Source: Vibrio palustris
GTDB lineage: Bacteria > Pseudomonadota > Gammaproteobacteria > Enterobacterales > Vibrionaceae
Direction of reading: 5' to 3'
Assembly: GCF_024346995.1 (NCBI RefSeq)
Contig: NZ_AP024888.1
Span: 1-64,000, forward strand
DNA: 64,000 nucleotides
The number at the start of each line of letters is the position of its first letter. The stretch's first letter is position 1. The notes beneath the pieces are model-generated. The model saw nothing but the letters and a program-made list of their open reading frames with translations, was not told the origin of the DNA and did no database searches. This document shows positions 1-9,299 of this stretch, piece by piece. The position numbers and the translations under genes are program-made.

Positions 1-6
1 CTGGCA

Positions 7-1224
7 ATGAAACGAGAAAACACGATTGAAAATCTCTACCAGCTCGCAGAGCAAACTCAGCAAGTACAAGCTGATCGAATTGAGATAGTTTTAGAAGAGC
101 GACGTGATGAACACTTTCCTCCGATGTCTAAGGCATTAATGGAGACCCGTTCGGGACTAACACGGCGTAAACTTGATGATGCGATAGCTAAGCTAGAAGC
201 GGCTGGGCATCAATTTACTAAAAATAATGCCAATCATTATTCGATTTCTCTTGCCGAAGCTCACATGCTTATGGATGCAGCTGGCGTCCCTAAATTTCAT
301 GAACGTAAAAAAAGTGGTGATAACAAGCCTTGGATTGTTAACGTTCAGAACCAGAAGGGTGGTACTGGTAAGTCGATGACTGCTGTGCATTTAGCTGCGT
401 GTCTTGCGTTGAATTTAGATAAGCGTTATCGCATTTGTTTGATAGATTTGGATCCTCAAGGGTCATTGCGTTTGTTCTTGAACCCGCAAGTTAGCTTAAG
501 TGAAAATGCAAACATTTACTCAGCGGTTGACGTTATGCTAGATAATGTGCCTGAAGGCACGGTTGTGGATAGCGAGTTTTTAGATAAAAACGTTTTGTTG
601 CCGACTCAGTACCCTAATTTACGGACAATTTCAGCGTTCCCAGAAGATGCGATGTTTAATGCCGAAGCATGGCAGCACTTATCGCAAAATCAATCGTTAG
701 ATATTGTACGTTTATTGAAGCAAAAGCTTATTGATAAGATTTCAGACGATTTCGATATAATTATGATAGATACTGGCCCACATGTGGACCCGTTGGTATG
801 GAATGCGATGTATGCATCTAACGCGTTGTTGATTCCATGTGCAGCTAAGCGGTTGGATTGGGCGTCAACAGTCAACTTTTTCCAACACTTACCGACCGTT
901 TATGAGATGTTCCCTGACGACTGGCAAGGGCTTGAATTCGTACGTTTGATGCCAACCATGTTTGAAGATGATAATAAAAAGCAGGTGTCCGTCTTAACGG
1001 AGATGAACTATTTATTAGGGGACCAAGTGATGATGGCAACTATTCCCCGTAGTCGTGCTTTTGAAACGTGTGCCGATACGTATAGTACCGTATTTGATCT
1101 CACTTCTGCTGATTTTGAAGGTGGTAAGAAGACGCTAGCCACGGCTCAGGATGCAGTACAAAAAAGCTCGTTAGAATTAGAGCGTGTTCTTCATAGTAAT
1201 TGGTCTTCCTTGAATCTGGGGTAA
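7..1224 (+). CDS. parA2: ParA-family partition ATPase of chromosome II (ParA2 type)
   Basis: This is a deviant Walker ATPase that drives segregation of the replicon by binding DNA non-specifically and being stimulated by ParB. The 405-residue protein has an N-terminal helical/winged-helix region (about 1-100), a Walker A KGGTGKS at 117-123, LIDLDPQG near 145-152 and Walker B IIMIDTG near 251-257. The long N-terminal extension matches plasmid P1-like and Vibrio chromosome II ParA and differs from the short chromosome I type. It sits 6 bp before parB, and parS2 sites follow within 3.2 kb. The upstream promoter and the expected oriC2 lie outside the window. Confidence 0.95.
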   Translation: MKRENTIENLYQLAEQTQQVQADRIEIVLEERRDEHFPPMSKALMETRSGLTRRKLDDAIAKLEAAGHQFTKNNANHYSISLAEAHMLMDAAGVPKFHERKKSGDNKPWIVNVQNQKGGTGKSMTAVHLAACLALNLDKRYRICLIDLDPQGSLRLFLNPQVSLSENANIYSAVDVMLDNVPEGTVVDSEFLDKNVLLPTQYPNLRTISAFPEDAMFNAEAWQHLSQNQSLDIVRLLKQKLIDKISDDFDIIMIDTGPHVDPLVWNAMYASNALLIPCAAKRLDWASTVNFFQHLPTVYEMFPDDWQGLEFVRLMPTMFEDDNKKQVSVLTEMNYLLGDQVMMATIPRSRAFETCADTYSTVFDLTSADFEGGKKTLATAQDAVQKSSLELERVLHSNWSSLNLG

Positions 1225-1230
1225 TAGAAA

Positions 1231-2202
1231 ATGGCATTAAAAACATCTGAGCTAAATGCTAAGTTATTTGGTAAGGCTGACAAACGTCGTGCGACAACGC
1301 CGATGGAGGCACATACGGCTGCGAAAGAGCAAGCTCAAATGATTGAATTAGCGGTTGCTGGTGAGCAACAAGTAATATTTGAATTGATGAGTATTCCGGC
1401 TGAAGAAGTTCAAACTGCGACGGTCGTATTTGCTGAAAATGCCCGAGAACAAGCGTTTTTAAATGAGCATGCTTTATCAGACGTCCTCACCACTTTACGT
1501 GACAAAGGGCAGCAATATCCAGCGGTCGGTCGTAGAACATCAGACGGAAAAATAGAAGTTCTCGATGGTAGTCGTCGTCGTATGTCTTGTATTTTGGCCA
1601 ATAAGCCGTTTCTTATTTATGTCGCTAACGACATCAATACAGAGCACGCGAAGTTTCTTTCTGATGTCGCTAACGCTCACAAACCCTTATCACTATATGA
1701 ACGTGGTAAAGAAATGCAGGCGAAAATAGACGCTGGTGAAGCGGACGATCAAAAAGCGTTAGCACGTATGTTCCAATGTAGCGAAGCATTAGTGAGTGGG
1801 GCATTGAAAGCCGCCGCATTACCGCTAGAATTGTTAAAAGCGTACCCAAATGTGGTTGAGCTTGGCAGACCTACGATCGTCAAACTACATAAGCAGTTTA
1901 GCGAACTTGATAGTGACAAACAGCAACAGTTGGTTGCTCGTTGTCATGATAATGGTATGTATGTATGGCAGCGCTGTGATGCTCAAGGTGTTTCTCGTAT
2001 AACAAAAGAAGTTACCGAAACGTTAGAAGGCTGGATTAAAGAATTAGAGCCTCCAAAACAAAAAGACAGTGCAAGAGTCGATCTTATCAAAGGTCGTGCT
2101 AGTTATGTTCGCAAAGGGTCTAACTTGTCATTGAACATGAAAAAAGTTGATGATGACATGATGCAAGACATACTGGCGTTTATTGAGAATAAGTTGCAGT
2201 AG
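1231..2202 (+). CDS. parB2: ParB-family centromere-binding protein (ParB2 type)
   Basis: This DNA-binding protein loads at parS2 sites and spreads to form the partition complex with ParA. The 323-residue sequence has the ParB N-terminal segment ending in the arginine patch GSRRR (113-117) and a helix-turn-helix around 173-198 (KALARMFQCSEALVSGALK). It is the second gene of the parAB operon and is followed by a strong terminator. Exact parS2 motifs at 4347-4472 and 20566-20580 are its probable targets. Assignment to the chromosome II type rests on that operator match and on the ParA type. Confidence 0.95.
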   Translation: MALKTSELNAKLFGKADKRRATTPMEAHTAAKEQAQMIELAVAGEQQVIFELMSIPAEEVQTATVVFAENAREQAFLNEHALSDVLTTLRDKGQQYPAVGRRTSDGKIEVLDGSRRRMSCILANKPFLIYVANDINTEHAKFLSDVANAHKPLSLYERGKEMQAKIDAGEADDQKALARMFQCSEALVSGALKAAALPLELLKAYPNVVELGRPTIVKLHKQFSELDSDKQQQLVARCHDNGMYVWQRCDAQGVSRITKEVTETLEGWIKELEPPKQKDSARVDLIKGRASYVRKGSNLSLNMKKVDDDMMQDILAFIENKLQ

Positions 2203-2221
2203 CTCGGATAAATCAGAACCA

Positions 2222-2245
2222 AAACCCGCTTAGGCGGGTTTTTTT
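2222..2245 (+). terminator. Rho-independent terminator of parAB
   Basis: The stem AAACCCGC / GCGGGTTT with a 4-nt loop is followed by a T run. It lies 20 bp after the parB stop codon. Confidence 0.9.
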
Positions 2246-2347
2246 ATATCTGTAGAACGTTGGCAATGATGATTGGATTCAGTAATCACAACGCGTTACT
2301 TTCTGTCTGTGTTAACATAAATGTGTATATTCGGACGAAAGAACACT

Positions 2348-4363
2348 ATGAATACTGACATTACATTTTTACAAAAACTACATGGTATTGCTAAACAGCA
2401 GTATTGTCGCTTCGGCATTGTGGCAAGTGGGTCGACTCAATGGGAAACGTATTTTTGTCAAGATAGCATTGATTACTGGCCTACATATCAACGTATTTTT
2501 TGCTTTGGTTTTGATGGCGGAGAGCGGTGTCAGAATCTGATGACACATCAAGGTCAACAAGTGTTAGGACAAGAATGTCATCTTTTGATTTGGAATTTAT
2601 CCGAGCCTTGGGACGCGAATAGTTTTAGTGCCGCTATTGGGACATTGTCCGGTGGAGGAGTGCTAATCTTTGTCGGTCAATTACAAGAATCACACGCGGC
2701 GAATCAATGGTTGAACGACAAGCTCGCCCAGCTTTTGATAGTAACTCCTGATAATCATTCACCTCTACCAGTTGTTCCGTGTTCTGATAGTGATGAATCG
2801 TCTTTCACTGAACAGTTGATGGCAATCGATGCAATTAAACATGTTGTTACTGGCCATCGTAAGCGACCTTTAATTTTGACGGCTGAGCGTGGAAGAGGAA
2901 AAACCAGCGCATTAGGTATTGCTAGCGCAGATTTGATGTACGCAAATAACAAAATTAATATCGCGGTAACGGCTCCCTCAAAGCGAGCATTACAACCGCT
3001 TTATTCTCATTTACTCCGTTGTTTACCTCAGGCCTCACAAGAAAAAGACACCGTTTATTTTGGTAATGCGACACTCCGTTTTGTAGCGTTGGATTGCTTA
3101 TTACGTACTGACGAAAAGTGGGATCTCGTATTAGTCGATGAGGCAGCTGCATTTCCTGTGCCTATGTTGCAATCTTTAGTTGAGCGCTGTCATCGTACGA
3201 TATTTTCAACCACGATTAACGGTTATGAAGGGTGTGGCCGAGGATTTACCTTAACGTTTCAAAACTGGCTCATGGCACACAGACCAGGCACTCGCCATAT
3301 GCATATGTCTCTGCCGATTCGCTGGCAGAAAAATGATCCATTAGAAAAGTGGTACCGCGAAGCACTATTACTCAATCACCATCTCCCGAATCTCATGTCT
3401 CATTCGTATCATAAGATTCGCTTATTAACGCCTAAACAGTTGGTCGCAGAGCCTAATTTATTGCAACAATTATTTACTTTACTCGTCAGTGCTCATTATC
3501 AAACGTCACCGAATGATGTCTTTCAAATTCTTAATGACAGTGCGATTCAGATAGTCGCGACGTTTCGTGAGGATGATATCGTCGGCTGCGCATTATTAGT
3601 GGCGGAAGGGGAGCTTAGTAACGAACTGATTCAAGATATTTGTTTAGGGAAACGACGCCCGAAAGGGCAGCTCGGCACGATCACGTTAGCTAACCAACTT
3701 GGTATTACTTGCGCTGCACGCCAACGAAGTTTACGTATTATGCGTATTGCGGTTCATCCGGATGTTCAGGGGCTGGGCATTGGTAGTGAGATGATAAAAT
3801 TCGTCAATGAGCATTTGGTGTTTGATTTCCTATCGACGAGTTTTGGCTGCACACCTTCATTATTGGCTTTTTGGAAGAAGAGTGGCTTTGTTGCTATAAA
3901 GCTCGGTTCAAAGCGCGACCAATCGAGTGGTTGTCATTCTGCGTTTATGGTTCACGCGCAAAGTTGCAGCTGGTTAGAAGACGCTTTAGAGCAGTTTCGT
4001 ACACAGTTATTGTTCGAGTTGAATGATGCGTTCTGTAATACGGATGTTGATATTCTCAAGTTACTTGTCGCTGAGTCGTTACTCACTATTGAGATTACAG
4101 TTTCTGCTAGAACTGTATCATTGGTAGAATATTACGCATTAGGCGGAAGTAATTATGAGTCGGTAGCTGCGAACCTTCACCAGGTTGTATTACGTAGATT
4201 GGTATGTTGTCAGTCAGTATCTGGTTTACTATTTAGTAAAGTGGTTCAAAAGTTATCTTGGTCAGAATGTGCGGTGCGCTATAAATGTTCTGGTAAAAAG
4301 CAAGTTGAAAAAGCACTACGTGAAGAAGTGTTATCATGGTTACGAGATTTACAGTGTAAATAA
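2348..4363 (+). CDS. tmcA: tRNA(Met) cytidine acetyltransferase TmcA
   Basis: TmcA makes N4-acetylcytidine at the wobble base of elongator tRNA-Met, using acetyl-CoA and ATP. The 671-residue protein has the expected order: an N-terminal DUF1726-like domain, a RecA-like helicase module with Walker A ERGRGKTS at about 180-187 and a DEAA box (LVDEAAAF), a GNAT acetyltransferase domain with the RIAVHPDVQGLGIGSEM acetyl-CoA loop, and a C-terminal tRNA-binding region. The ATG at 2348 was preferred over an upstream in-frame ATG at 2321 because the family begins close to this point. Its last codons contain a complete parS2 site (4347-4361), so the segregation site overlaps coding sequence. Confidence 0.93.
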   Translation: MNTDITFLQKLHGIAKQQYCRFGIVASGSTQWETYFCQDSIDYWPTYQRIFCFGFDGGERCQNLMTHQGQQVLGQECHLLIWNLSEPWDANSFSAAIGTLSGGGVLIFVGQLQESHAANQWLNDKLAQLLIVTPDNHSPLPVVPCSDSDESSFTEQLMAIDAIKHVVTGHRKRPLILTAERGRGKTSALGIASADLMYANNKINIAVTAPSKRALQPLYSHLLRCLPQASQEKDTVYFGNATLRFVALDCLLRTDEKWDLVLVDEAAAFPVPMLQSLVERCHRTIFSTTINGYEGCGRGFTLTFQNWLMAHRPGTRHMHMSLPIRWQKNDPLEKWYREALLLNHHLPNLMSHSYHKIRLLTPKQLVAEPNLLQQLFTLLVSAHYQTSPNDVFQILNDSAIQIVATFREDDIVGCALLVAEGELSNELIQDICLGKRRPKGQLGTITLANQLGITCAARQRSLRIMRIAVHPDVQGLGIGSEMIKFVNEHLVFDFLSTSFGCTPSLLAFWKKSGFVAIKLGSKRDQSSGCHSAFMVHAQSCSWLEDALEQFRTQLLFELNDAFCNTDVDILKLLVAESLLTIEITVSARTVSLVEYYALGGSNYESVAANLHQVVLRRLVCCQSVSGLLFSKVVQKLSWSECAVRYKCSGKKQVEKALREEVLSWLRDLQCK

Positions 4364-4472
4364 CAGTATTGTCTTTGGTCAATTTACACTGTAAATACCA
4401 TATAACAGTATATTAGTTTACAGTGTAAATTAAGGTGCTAAATCCAGTAATTGTTGGATTTACACTGTAAAT
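4347..4472. other. parS2: Cluster of four parS2 centromere sites
   Basis: Four 15-mers match NTTTACANTGTAAAN exactly at 4347-4361, 4382-4396, 4416-4430 and 4458-4472. Start-to-start spacings are 35, 34 and 42 bp. The motif is the published V. cholerae parS2 consensus as I remember it, and parB lies 2.1 kb upstream. The first copy overlaps the tmcA stop. The rest of the gap to 4585 carries the promoter region of the next gene. Confidence 0.9.
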
Positions 4473-4585
4473 AGAAAGAACCCAATGGATTAGCGATCTA
4501 TTCGCGTTTTTGTGGTTAACCAGCTTTGTTAGAGCATTAAAGTTAGGTAAACTGAATATCTATAAATTACTTCAGGTTAGGTTAT

Positions 4586-6277
4586 ATGTGGAAAGACTTT
4601 ATCAAGCTTGATAATGAAAATTCAAAAGTAATTGCAAGAATGAGCGAAGAGCAAACATTCGATTCGGCTTTAGATAAACGAGCACTAAAAGATGCATTGC
4701 AGGAACTTGAAGTTGCCGATTATTGCCCATTAGATGACGGCATTGAAAAGTTTATTAACGCTGGCCTAGCCGGAGATGCAGGTGTCTACCAAGGATTTGT
4801 TGTTGCAGAAAAACGCAATGCTACTTTTGAAATTACAATCTCACCTAATCAGATGCAAGCGAGTATGACAGTGACAGGTGCATACGGTGGAAGTGCATTA
4901 GTTGCAGATGAAATGGTTAAAGCTATTTCTGCAGTAGGCATAAAAAAAGGAATTCACAAACCAAGTCTAAAAAAAATTCTTATCGCGAGTAAGTCCCTTA
5001 AACCCGGGGCTACATTTACTCAACCTTTTGCCCAAGGCAAGAAAGTAGAAGATGGGAAAAATGCCTACTTAAAACCATTAATTAAAGACGTCATGAAGCG
5101 GGTACTTGCCCCAAAAGATAATGATGCCTTTAAAATCGATATGCGCGATTTTGGCAGTACGATTACCGTGGAAGAAAATGATCCTGTTATGGAACGTTTA
5201 TCTGCAACGCCTGGTCATGAGGGGTTTAATGTATTAGGTGAGATTCTCTCACCAACCCCTGGTGACGATGTAATATTAGAAGCGGGTAACGGTACACACA
5301 TCTCTCCTGATAATCCCAATATCTTACTTGCGAGTACATCGGGCATGCCAATTATTCGCAATAATACGGTCGATGTTGAACAAGCCTTATGCTTGAACAA
5401 TGTGAGTGTAGCAACAGGTCACGTTAAGTTTAAAGGTTCGGTCATTGTCGCTGGCGATGTAGAACCAGGGATGATTGTACGAGCAACAGGGGATGTGACG
5501 ATAGGTGGATTTATCGAGTCTGCTGATGTTCAAGCGCAAGGCAGTATTACCGTCGTGAAAGGTATCATTGGTCATTCTGATAAAGACGATGGCAGTAAAA
5601 CATGTGTGGTTAAAGCTGGCGGCGCCATAAAAGCTAATTACGCACAATATGCAGAATTACAAGCGAACCATGATATTTACTTAACGGTTCACTCAATGGG
5701 TAATGATATAAAATGTGGTGATAATCTCTATGTAACCGATGAACAAGGTACGCAAGGTACATTAAGTGGTGGAGTTGCAAAAGTGGGCGGAAAAGTCGTT
5801 TGCTATCAACTTGGCGTTGAAGGTGATACGGCGACAGCGCTAGAAGCATATGCAAAATTTTCTGTGCAGAAAGCTCGTCTCGCAAAGCAGAAGGCTATGT
5901 ACGTTAAAGCTCAAGAGGCGACGATGGAAGCCGTTCGCAAAGAATTAGTTGTAAAAAAGCGTGATAAGAGTGAACGTTCCCAAGAAGAAGTAGAACGAAT
6001 AGAGCACGAGAAAAAAATCGCGAATGAACAAATGGAAAAAGCAAAATTAGCGGTTGATACCACGAATGAACAACTCGATGCGTTATTAAAAGAGAATACC
6101 GTAGAGATCACCAATAAAGTGTTTACTCATGTGACGATCTATTTTGGTGGTGAAAAAGTAACGACTAAGCGTGTTCATGGCCCCTCTATTTTTTACTTTA
6201 ATCAATATGAAATACAATGCGAAGCAAAAATGAATACCGATGATATCCCTGAGGGTGAAGAGAGTATTTCTATCTAG
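4586..6277 (+). CDS. FapA-family (DUF342) polymer-forming protein
   Basis: This 563-residue cytoplasmic protein has an N-terminal FapA domain, a right-handed beta-helix region with repeated glycine-rich turns (about 150-410, for example VIVAGDVEPGMIVRATGDV), and a highly charged coiled coil (about 435-520) before a short C-terminal beta segment. DUF342 proteins include V. vulnificus FapA, which links the phosphotransferase system to flagellar polarity. Vibrios may carry more than one such protein, so I do not assign that exact role. It stands alone, and the parS2 cluster is directly upstream. No signal peptide or membrane segment is seen. SD-like AGGTTAGG precedes the ATG. Confidence 0.8.
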   Translation: MWKDFIKLDNENSKVIARMSEEQTFDSALDKRALKDALQELEVADYCPLDDGIEKFINAGLAGDAGVYQGFVVAEKRNATFEITISPNQMQASMTVTGAYGGSALVADEMVKAISAVGIKKGIHKPSLKKILIASKSLKPGATFTQPFAQGKKVEDGKNAYLKPLIKDVMKRVLAPKDNDAFKIDMRDFGSTITVEENDPVMERLSATPGHEGFNVLGEILSPTPGDDVILEAGNGTHISPDNPNILLASTSGMPIIRNNTVDVEQALCLNNVSVATGHVKFKGSVIVAGDVEPGMIVRATGDVTIGGFIESADVQAQGSITVVKGIIGHSDKDDGSKTCVVKAGGAIKANYAQYAELQANHDIYLTVHSMGNDIKCGDNLYVTDEQGTQGTLSGGVAKVGGKVVCYQLGVEGDTATALEAYAKFSVQKARLAKQKAMYVKAQEATMEAVRKELVVKKRDKSERSQEEVERIEHEKKIANEQMEKAKLAVDTTNEQLDALLKENTVEITNKVFTHVTIYFGGEKVTTKRVHGPSIFYFNQYEIQCEAKMNTDDIPEGEESISI

Positions 6278-6394
6278 AATAGATACTAAGATAATGTCGT
6301 CGTTTGCTGAGGTATAGTAAGAAGCGATTATTAGGTACGACAATTCTTCGATTTTAAAGAGAGTGGAGCGTTGATAGATAAAGCGAGAGATAAA

Positions 6395-7030
6395 ATGGAA
6401 CTTTCAGATATACGCCGTGAATATACTCGAGGCGGTTTAAGACGAGATAACTTACTTAGTGATCCTATTGAGCAGTTTAATCTTTGGTTATCTCAGGCGG
6501 TAGAAGCGAAGTTAATAGACCCGACGGCAATGACTGTAGCCACTGTGGACCAGTATGGTCAGCCTTTTCAACGGATTGTGCTGCTTAAAAATGTTGAAAA
6601 AAATGGGTTTGTTTTTTACACCAATTTAGGCAGCCGTAAAGCCCAGCATATTGAGCACAATCACCGAGTCAGTTTGCATTTCCCTTGGCACAATTTAGAG
6701 CGACAAGTGCATATTACGGGCGTTGCCGAAAAACTGACTGCGACAGAAAACATGAAGTATTTCACCTCGCGGCCCAAAGAAAGTCAGATCGCGGCGATCG
6801 CAAGTCATCAAAGTAGCCGAATTTCTGCACGCGGTATTCTGGAAGGAAAGTTTTTAGAATTAAAACAAAAGTTCGCTAATGGCGAAATTCCGGTTCCAAG
6901 CTTTTGGGGTGGCTACCGTATTCGACCAACAAGTATTGAATTTTGGCAAGGCGGAGAAAATAGACTGCATGATCGCTTTATCTATTTAAAAGAGAGCGAT
7001 GAATGGTCAATAGACCGTTTGGCTCCTTAA
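6395..7030 (+). CDS. pdxH: Pyridoxamine 5'-phosphate oxidase
   Basis: PdxH uses FMN and oxygen to convert pyridoxine or pyridoxamine 5'-phosphate to pyridoxal 5'-phosphate. From the ATG at 6395 the product is 211 residues and begins [15 protein letters not shown], as expected for the family. It shows FMN-binding QRIVLLKN, the [10 protein letters not shown] segment and the C-terminal dimerisation signature [19 protein letters not shown] 24 bp upstream would add eight residues, but the family start favours 6395. It is a single gene, convergent with the next one across a shared terminator. Confidence 0.95.
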   Translation: MELSDIRREYTRGGLRRDNLLSDPIEQFNLWLSQAVEAKLIDPTAMTVATVDQYGQPFQRIVLLKNVEKNGFVFYTNLGSRKAQHIEHNHRVSLHFPWHNLERQVHITGVAEKLTATENMKYFTSRPKESQIAAIASHQSSRISARGILEGKFLELKQKFANGEIPVPSFWGGYRIRPTSIEFWQGGENRLHDRFIYLKESDEWSIDRLAP

Positions 7031-7296
7031 TAAGCTTGCTGTTAGAAGCGAAACAGTGGTGTTGTGCTTAGCTAGTGCCTTTAATCCTCCTGTAGGCTTT
7101 TTTAAGGAGTGTTTTATTGTAATTGATAGCGAAGGCTAGGTGATTAGCTTTGTGTTGCTTATCGTGGCTTACAGGAAGTCAATTTTGACATGACGATCTC
7201 AAAATTACCGTGAAATATTGAAAAATTGACCGATGCAATCGCGACTAAGGCATTAATGAGAAAAATTTCAGGTAAGATGAATCAATTATAAATAAT

Positions 7297-7325
7297 AAAA
7301 AAGGGAGCAATCGCTCCCTTTTTTT
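7297..7325. terminator. Bidirectional terminator between pdxH and the FGE-like gene
   Basis: The stem AAGGGAGC / GCTCCCTT has a 4-nt loop and is flanked by an A run on the left and a T run on the right, so it can serve both converging genes. The 265 bp between pdxH and this hairpin show no gene. Confidence 0.88.
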
Positions 7326-9150
7326 ACTTATGAATCTCTCTAACTACTCTAAAGCCGACATAGTTGGCTGCAGTATCTGGCGCAATAAACAGATGATTAT
7401 CAGCTTTAGCTGCACTTGGAGAAAAACTCCATGCTCCGCCACGGGCCATACCGCGTTCATCATTTGTCCATTCCCAAACATTCCCTATGACGTCATAAAA
7501 ACCTAAATTATTCGCATCAAATGACTTCACCGGCGAGGTACTTTTGTTGGACCACTGACTACCAGACCAACCAGTATTGGCATTATCAGCGCCAAAGTCG
7601 TCTCCCCATGGGTAATCACTTTGACTACCAGAGCGAGCGGCTATTTCCCACTCATTAGGTGTTGGTAAGCGATACGTGAAGCCGGTTTGTTTTGATAGCC
7701 ACGCTGCATAAGCTTTAGCATCATTTTGGCTGACACAGGTAACAGGATGCGTTGCTGTTTGTTTAAATCCTGGATTACGCCAATAGCTATCTGAAATAGG
7801 GGTGATTTCGGTGTCGTGAACCGCAATACACAGATGTTTCAGTTCGGCATCTGTTTGATAGTTGGTTTGATTAATAAAGGTTGCAAACTGTCCGACTGTC
7901 ACAGGTGTCGCGCCTAACGCGAAAGCATGATCAAGGCTGATCTTGTGACTGGCGTGTTCTCCAATCAAATATTCTCCACGGATCATGGTAATCATTTCAG
8001 GTGCTTTTACGCCACCTTTCAATGAATCGGCAAATTTGTGTCCTGCTTTTAGTATATTGGCTTGTTCTTTCAAAACCGCACGAAAGGTGTAATTAGAACG
8101 AATATTAACGGTTTTAGTAAAATCGTGATAACCCTCTTTGGTTACGGTAATCTCGTGTTTGCCAACGGGAAGCATGATATCGATGGGTGTACTGCCATAA
8201 TTGACGTCATCCACTTTGATATGATCATGATATTTGTTGGAATGAACAGTAAGGCTGACCCAAGCGACTTCTTTATTTTTTTGTTTTTGTGCTGCTTTTT
8301 GTGGATCAACGCAATCTGATTTATTCAGGCTTAGCAATTGGCAAGCCACGACGTCATCTGGACGAGCTTCGAGCTTGGCCAAAATAACCGATTGGTACTG
8401 GTTATTATTGTTAAACCCTGATTTAAGCATGCGATGCTTCAATAAGTGGATGTTTAAAGAGGCGTTATCGGCATGCTGTTTGATCAATTTGCTTTCCGTG
8501 GCATTACTTAACAACCATTGTTGATATTGATTGACCGCTTTTTGTAAACCCAGCTCTTTGGTTTGCTCGGCACATTGGGCGATAGTCATCGTATTGCTAC
8601 AACGGTTCGTGAAACTGATTTTTTGTTCATGGGTCTGCGAGAGTTCACGTTGTAATCGCTGTGCACGTGCTTGACGTTTTTCGATATTAAGTTCATTCAC
8701 CGCACGGGTCAGTAGCTCGACGTGCTGTTGCTGTTGCTCTAATGTCGTTTTCTGTTCGTCTAGCGCTTGTTGAGCGTTTAAGCGTGCGGTCTGGTTCGCT
8801 TTGACTTTTGCCCACGCTTGCTGATATTCCGCTTTTACTGAGCTGATATCCGTATCAGGGCTTGTCAACATCGAATCATAAGACTTATCCAAAGCAACTT
8901 TCGCCGCTTTTAACTGCTGAGACAGCTCGTTCGCTTTCTTTTCGAGTTGACGCAGTGCTTCCTGCTTCACTTGGTAAGCATCTTTTTGAGTCTGTGTCTT
9001 TGTTTGTGCATCCTGCAACTCTGTCTTTTTATTCAATAGAGCGTCATTGATGGCGCTGACAGAAGACAAATTGTCGTCTGCTGCATCAGCCGTTGTGACG
9101 ACTAAACAAGGAGAGAGTGCTAATAACAGAGCGGGGAAACCGTATCGCAT
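7324..9150 (-). CDS. Secreted coiled-coil/PEGA protein with FGE-sulfatase (SUMF1-like) domain
   Basis: The 608-residue protein has a signal peptide (about 1-24), a long coiled coil (about 30-185), a middle region with four cysteines (CSNTMTIAQC and ACQLLSLNKSDC), a PEGA domain (about 295-360, NYGSTPIDIMLPVGKHEI) and a C-terminal FGE-sulfatase fold (about 385-606, RLPTPNEWEIAAR, GNVWEWT, RGGAW). PEGA domains are associated with envelope proteins. Genuine formylglycine-generating enzymes need two cysteines after the RGG(S/A)W segment. Here that stretch is RGGAWSFSPSAAKADN with no cysteine, so catalysis is unlikely and a carbohydrate- or protein-binding role is more plausible. The next gene upstream is a paralogue lacking the FGE domain. 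Function is unknown. Confidence 0.82.
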   Translation of the reverse strand: MRYGFPALLLALSPCLVVTTADAADDNLSSVSAINDALLNKKTELQDAQTKTQTQKDAYQVKQEALRQLEKKANELSQQLKAAKVALDKSYDSMLTSPDTDISSVKAEYQQAWAKVKANQTARLNAQQALDEQKTTLEQQQQHVELLTRAVNELNIEKRQARAQRLQRELSQTHEQKISFTNRCSNTMTIAQCAEQTKELGLQKAVNQYQQWLLSNATESKLIKQHADNASLNIHLLKHRMLKSGFNNNNQYQSVILAKLEARPDDVVACQLLSLNKSDCVDPQKAAQKQKNKEVAWVSLTVHSNKYHDHIKVDDVNYGSTPIDIMLPVGKHEITVTKEGYHDFTKTVNIRSNYTFRAVLKEQANILKAGHKFADSLKGGVKAPEMITMIRGEYLIGEHASHKISLDHAFALGATPVTVGQFATFINQTNYQTDAELKHLCIAVHDTEITPISDSYWRNPGFKQTATHPVTCVSQNDAKAYAAWLSKQTGFTYRLPTPNEWEIAARSGSQSDYPWGDDFGADNANTGWSGSQWSNKSTSPVKSFDANNLGFYDVIGNVWEWTNDERGMARGGAWSFSPSAAKADNHLFIAPDTAANYVGFRVVREIHK

Positions 9151-9299
9151 TATTATCTACTTTAATTAGCTAATGAAAATGTTCTCGCTATTGTAAACGA
9201 AAACGTCATCTTGTAAGAAGCCATCTTTCAATAACTTAGTAACAAAATGACGTCTAGCGAGCAGTGTATGAGCCAAAAAGTTTAATGTTTATGACTTAA

